From: Photobacterium profundum
Lineage (GTDB): Bacteria; Pseudomonadota; Gammaproteobacteria; Enterobacterales; Vibrionaceae
Direction: 5' to 3'
NCBI RefSeq assembly: GCF_003026285.1
Contig: NZ_PYOD01000020.1
Location: forward strand, 1 to 64,000
DNA: 64,000 bases
Every line of letters starts with the position of its first letter. Positions within the stretch are counted from its first letter, which is position 1. The notes beneath the pieces are model-generated. The model had not been told where the DNA came from. It was given only the letters and a program-made list of their open reading frames with translations, and made no database searches. A program made the position numbers and the translations under genes. This document shows, one piece after another, positions 61,567-64,000 of this stretch.

Positions 61567-62763
61567 ATGTCTAAGCTGGTTCTAGTTCTTAACTGCGGTA
61601 GTTCATCTCTTAAATTCGCTATTGTTGACGCTGTTTCAGGTGAAGAACACCTAACAGGTCTTGCAGAATGTCTGCACCTTCCAGAAGCTCGTATCAAGTG
61701 GAAACTTGATGGCAAGCACGAAGCTCAACTTGGCGATGGTGCTGCTCACGAAGAAGCACTAGCATTTATGGTAGAAAGCATCATTGCTTCTAAGCCAGAA
61801 CTTGCCGCTAACCTAGCAGCTATCGGTCACCGTGTAGTTCACGGTGGTGAGAAGTTCACTCAATCTGTTCTTATCGATGAAACAGTAGTTCAAGGTATCG
61901 AGGATTGCTCTGCATTAGCACCTCTTCACAACCCTGCACACATCATCGGTATTAAAGCGGCACAGAAAGCATTTCCAGCACTTAAAAACGTTGCTGTATT
62001 CGATACTGCTTTCCACCAGACTATGCCTGAAGAAGCGTACCTATACGCACTTCCGTACAACCTATACACAGACCACGCTATCCGTCGTTACGGCATGCAC
62101 GGTACTTCTCACCTGTTCATTACACGTGTAACAGCTGAGCTACTAGAGAAGCCAGAAGATGAACTAAACATCATCAACTGTCACCTAGGTAACGGTGCTT
62201 CTGTTTGTGCAATCAAGAACGGTAAATCTGTAGATACATCTATGGGTCTTACTCCGCTTGAAGGTCTAGTAATGGGTACGCGTTGTGGTGATATCGATCC
62301 TGCGATCATTTTCCACCTACACGATACACTTGGTTACTCTGTTGAAAAAATCAACAATATGCTAACTAAAGAGTCTGGCCTTCAAGGTCTAACTCAAGTG
62401 ACTTCTGACTGTCGTTTCGTTGAAGACAACTACGGTAAGAAAGAAGAAGCAACTCGTGCAATGGACGTATTCTGTCACCGTCTAGCTAAGTACGTTGCTG
62501 GTTACACTGCAACACTAGAAGGTCGTCTAGACGCTATCACATTCACTGGCGGCATCGGTGAAAACTCTGCTCCTATCCGCGAAATGGTTCTTAACCGTCT
62601 TGCTATCCTAGGTGTTGAAGTTGACGGCGAAGCAAACCTTAAAGCACGCTTCGGTAAAGAAGGTGTTATCACGACTGCAAACAGCCGTGTTCCTGCAATG
62701 GTAGTTTCGACTAACGAAGAACTAGTTATCGCAGAAGATACAGCGCGTCTAGCTGCTATCTAA
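61567..62763 (+). CDS. ackA: Acetate kinase
   Basis: The 398-residue cytoplasmic enzyme converts acetyl phosphate and ADP to acetate and ATP. It belongs to the ASKHA fold with [13 protein letters not shown] near the N-terminus (ATP/Mg site Asn), [12 protein letters not shown], the catalytic [10 protein letters not shown], and [12 protein letters not shown] near the C-terminus. E. coli AckA has 400 residues. Codon choice is strongly biased as in highly expressed genes. It is followed by its terminator and then pta, the partner that makes acetyl phosphate. Confidence 0.98.
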   Translation: MSKLVLVLNCGSSSLKFAIVDAVSGEEHLTGLAECLHLPEARIKWKLDGKHEAQLGDGAAHEEALAFMVESIIASKPELAANLAAIGHRVVHGGEKFTQSVLIDETVVQGIEDCSALAPLHNPAHIIGIKAAQKAFPALKNVAVFDTAFHQTMPEEAYLYALPYNLYTDHAIRRYGMHGTSHLFITRVTAELLEKPEDELNIINCHLGNGASVCAIKNGKSVDTSMGLTPLEGLVMGTRCGDIDPAIIFHLHDTLGYSVEKINNMLTKESGLQGLTQVTSDCRFVEDNYGKKEEATRAMDVFCHRLAKYVAGYTATLEGRLDAITFTGGIGENSAPIREMVLNRLAILGVEVDGEANLKARFGKEGVITTANSRVPAMVVSTNEELVIAEDTARLAAI

Positions 62764-62778
62764 TCTAACGATTATTAT

Positions 62779-62806
62779 AACGGCTGGCCTAGGCTGGCCG
62801 TTTTTT
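62779..62806 (+). terminator. Terminator between ackA and pta
   Basis: AACGGC and GCCGTT close a stem that continues with G-U and G-C pairs towards CTAG, followed by six T. Some read-through into pta is expected, as the genes are normally cotranscribed. Confidence 0.8.
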
Positions 62807-62927
62807 CATGTGTAATACAATTGTTTGTTGTGGCGTTGCTCCATAATTGTTCTAATTTGCAGATCGACCTGTCTTTAGAATCGTTATCGAACAGCGCTGT
62901 ATTATTCAATAGTTTGAGGAATTCATA

Positions 62928-64000
62928 GTGTCCCGTACTATTATGCTTATCCCAGTTGGCGCTGGTGTTGGTCTAACAAGCGTAAGCCTTGGTGTTTTAC
63001 GTGCAATGGAACGCAAAGGCGTTCGTGTTTCTTTCTTTAAGCCTATCGCACAACCACGTAGTGGTGGTGAAAAGCCTGATCTGACTACAACGATCATCCG
63101 TGCTAACAGCGATATGGAAATTGCAGAACCATTTACAATGGCACGTGCCGAAGAACTTCTTCGTAACGACCAAAGTGATGTACTGCTAGAAGACATCGTC
63201 GCACGTTTCAAAGAATCAACAGCGCAATCTGAAGTAGCATTAATCGAAGGTCTTGTACCGACTCGCAAGCACCCATTTGCGAATCAGATTAACTATGAAA
63301 TTGCTAAAACGCTGGGTGCGGAAATCGTATTCGTTATTGCGCACGGTACTGATAACCCCGCACAACTAAAAGAGCGTATCGAAGTAGCATGCTCTAACTT
63401 CGGCGGCATTAAAAACAAGCAAATCTCAGGCGTTATTGTTAACAAGCTAAACGCACCTGTCGATGCTGAAGGCCGTACTCGCCCAGACCTATCTGAAATC
63501 TTTGACGATATAGACGGTACAACTATTCCGCTAAACGTTGAAGTAATGCAAGTATTCAACTCTAGCCCTATTCGTGTACTTGGTTGTGCACCATGGAGCT
63601 CAGAGCTAATTGCAACACGTTCAACAGATATTGCTGCACACCTTAACGCTCAAATCATCAACGAAGGTGATATTGCGACTCGTCGTATCAAGAGTGTTAC
63701 TTTCTGTGCACGCTCTATACCTAACATGGTTGAGCACTTCCGTCCTGGTTCACTACTAGTAACTTCTGCAGACCGTCCTGACGTTATCGTTGCGGCATGT
63801 CTTGCTGCAATGAACGGCGTTGAAATCGGTGCACTTCTTCTTACTGGCGGCTATGAACTACCTAAGCCAGTAATGGATCTTTGTGAGCGTGCATTCGCAA
63901 CAGGCTTACCTGTAATGACGGCACTGGGTAACACTTGGCAGACATCTCTGAACCTTCAGAGCTTCAGCCTTGAAGTACCAGCAGACGATAAAGAACGTGT
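62928..64000 (+). CDS. pta: Phosphate acetyltransferase, partial (3' end outside the window)
   Basis: The frame opens with GTG, 7 nt after GAGGA, and stays open to the end of the window (357 complete codons). The N-terminus [22 protein letters not shown] carries the P-loop-like start of long class II Pta proteins such as E. coli Pta (714 residues). Residues about 225-335 match the DRTGG regulatory domain. The catalytic PTA_PTB domain lies beyond the window. Pta converts acetyl-CoA and phosphate to acetyl phosphate, the AckA substrate. Codon usage is biased as in ackA. Confidence 0.95.
   Translation, partial: MSRTIMLIPVGAGVGLTSVSLGVLRAMERKGVRVSFFKPIAQPRSGGEKPDLTTTIIRANSDMEIAEPFTMARAEELLRNDQSDVLLEDIVARFKESTAQSEVALIEGLVPTRKHPFANQINYEIAKTLGAEIVFVIAHGTDNPAQLKERIEVACSNFGGIKNKQISGVIVNKLNAPVDAEGRTRPDLSEIFDDIDGTTIPLNVEVMQVFNSSPIRVLGCAPWSSELIATRSTDIAAHLNAQIINEGDIATRRIKSVTFCARSIPNMVEHFRPGSLLVTSADRPDVIVAACLAAMNGVEIGALLLTGGYELPKPVMDLCERAFATGLPVMTALGNTWQTSLNLQSFSLEVPADDKER

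Overview
The window reads as a chromosomal segment of a marine gammaproteobacterium of the Vibrionaceae, most likely a Photobacterium close to P. profundum. This is inferred from protein resemblance and gene order: ycaO next to pflB/pflA, a yfbV-ackA-pta block, a lysine riboswitch in front of an NhaC-family transporter, a Vibrionaceae-type porin and a YccT-like protein. Base composition is moderately AT-rich and even. No prophage, integron, CRISPR array or intact insertion sequence was seen. The window opens in a tRNA-Tyr array and ends inside pta.

Layout. 0-0.5 kb: three tandem tRNA-Tyr genes on a 185-bp repeat, then a terminator. 0.6-11.5 kb: a receiver/TPR regulator, glutathionyl-hydroquinone reductase, thiol peroxidase, a secreted nuclease-like protein, a BCCT osmolyte carrier, a lysine riboswitch driving a lysine-type NhaC transporter, exonuclease III and glutaredoxin 2. 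11.6-20.1 kb: an artPIQM-type basic amino acid importer with an ArgR-like box, an orphan oligopeptide-type binding protein, an ArsR regulator, and a dipeptidase-YfcC operon. 20.6-28.7 kb: the anaerobic pyruvate-formate lyase locus, ycaO, a DUF3360-like membrane protein in the place E. coli gives to focA, pflB, an unknown gene, and pflA.

29-32.2 kb: a tripartite tricarboxylate transporter (TctC-TctB-TctA), followed by a 50-residue membrane protein of opposite strand. 32.7-35.8 kb: a YqhD-type aldehyde reductase, a DJ-1/Hsp31-type protein and a divergent LysR regulator, which look like an electrophile-detoxification module. 35.8-38.2 kb: a DcuSR/CitAB-family two-component system. 38.4-43.1 kb: formate-tetrahydrofolate ligase (fhs) behind a PurR-like operator, a LysR regulator, and a formate/nitrite channel fused to CBS domains. 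43.2-44.6 kb: a CbiM-like membrane protein and yfbU.

44.9-52.5 kb: a PgtC/PgtB/PgtA-like sensory operon and a separate cellobiose/chitobiose-type PTS (EIIB, EIIC, EIIA). 52.6-60.6 kb: a YccT-like protein, a porin, rlmA, a ChaN-like lipoprotein, a TrpXYZ-like ABC importer and a small DUF6172-like protein. 60.8-64 kb: yfbV, ackA and the start of pta.

The recurring theme is C1/formate and mixed-acid metabolism: PflB makes formate and acetyl-CoA, Pta-AckA turn acetyl-CoA into acetate and ATP, the FocA-CBS channel moves formate, and Fhs activates formate onto folate. A well-formed FNR class II promoter lies upstream of the pfl locus. The most interesting unexplained items are the DUF3360-like protein in the focA slot, the unknown gene between pflB and pflA, short leader ORFs coupled to focA-CBS and rlmA, several perfect operator-like palindromes with no assigned regulator, and the AAA-degenerate Pgt-type regulator beside a PTS.
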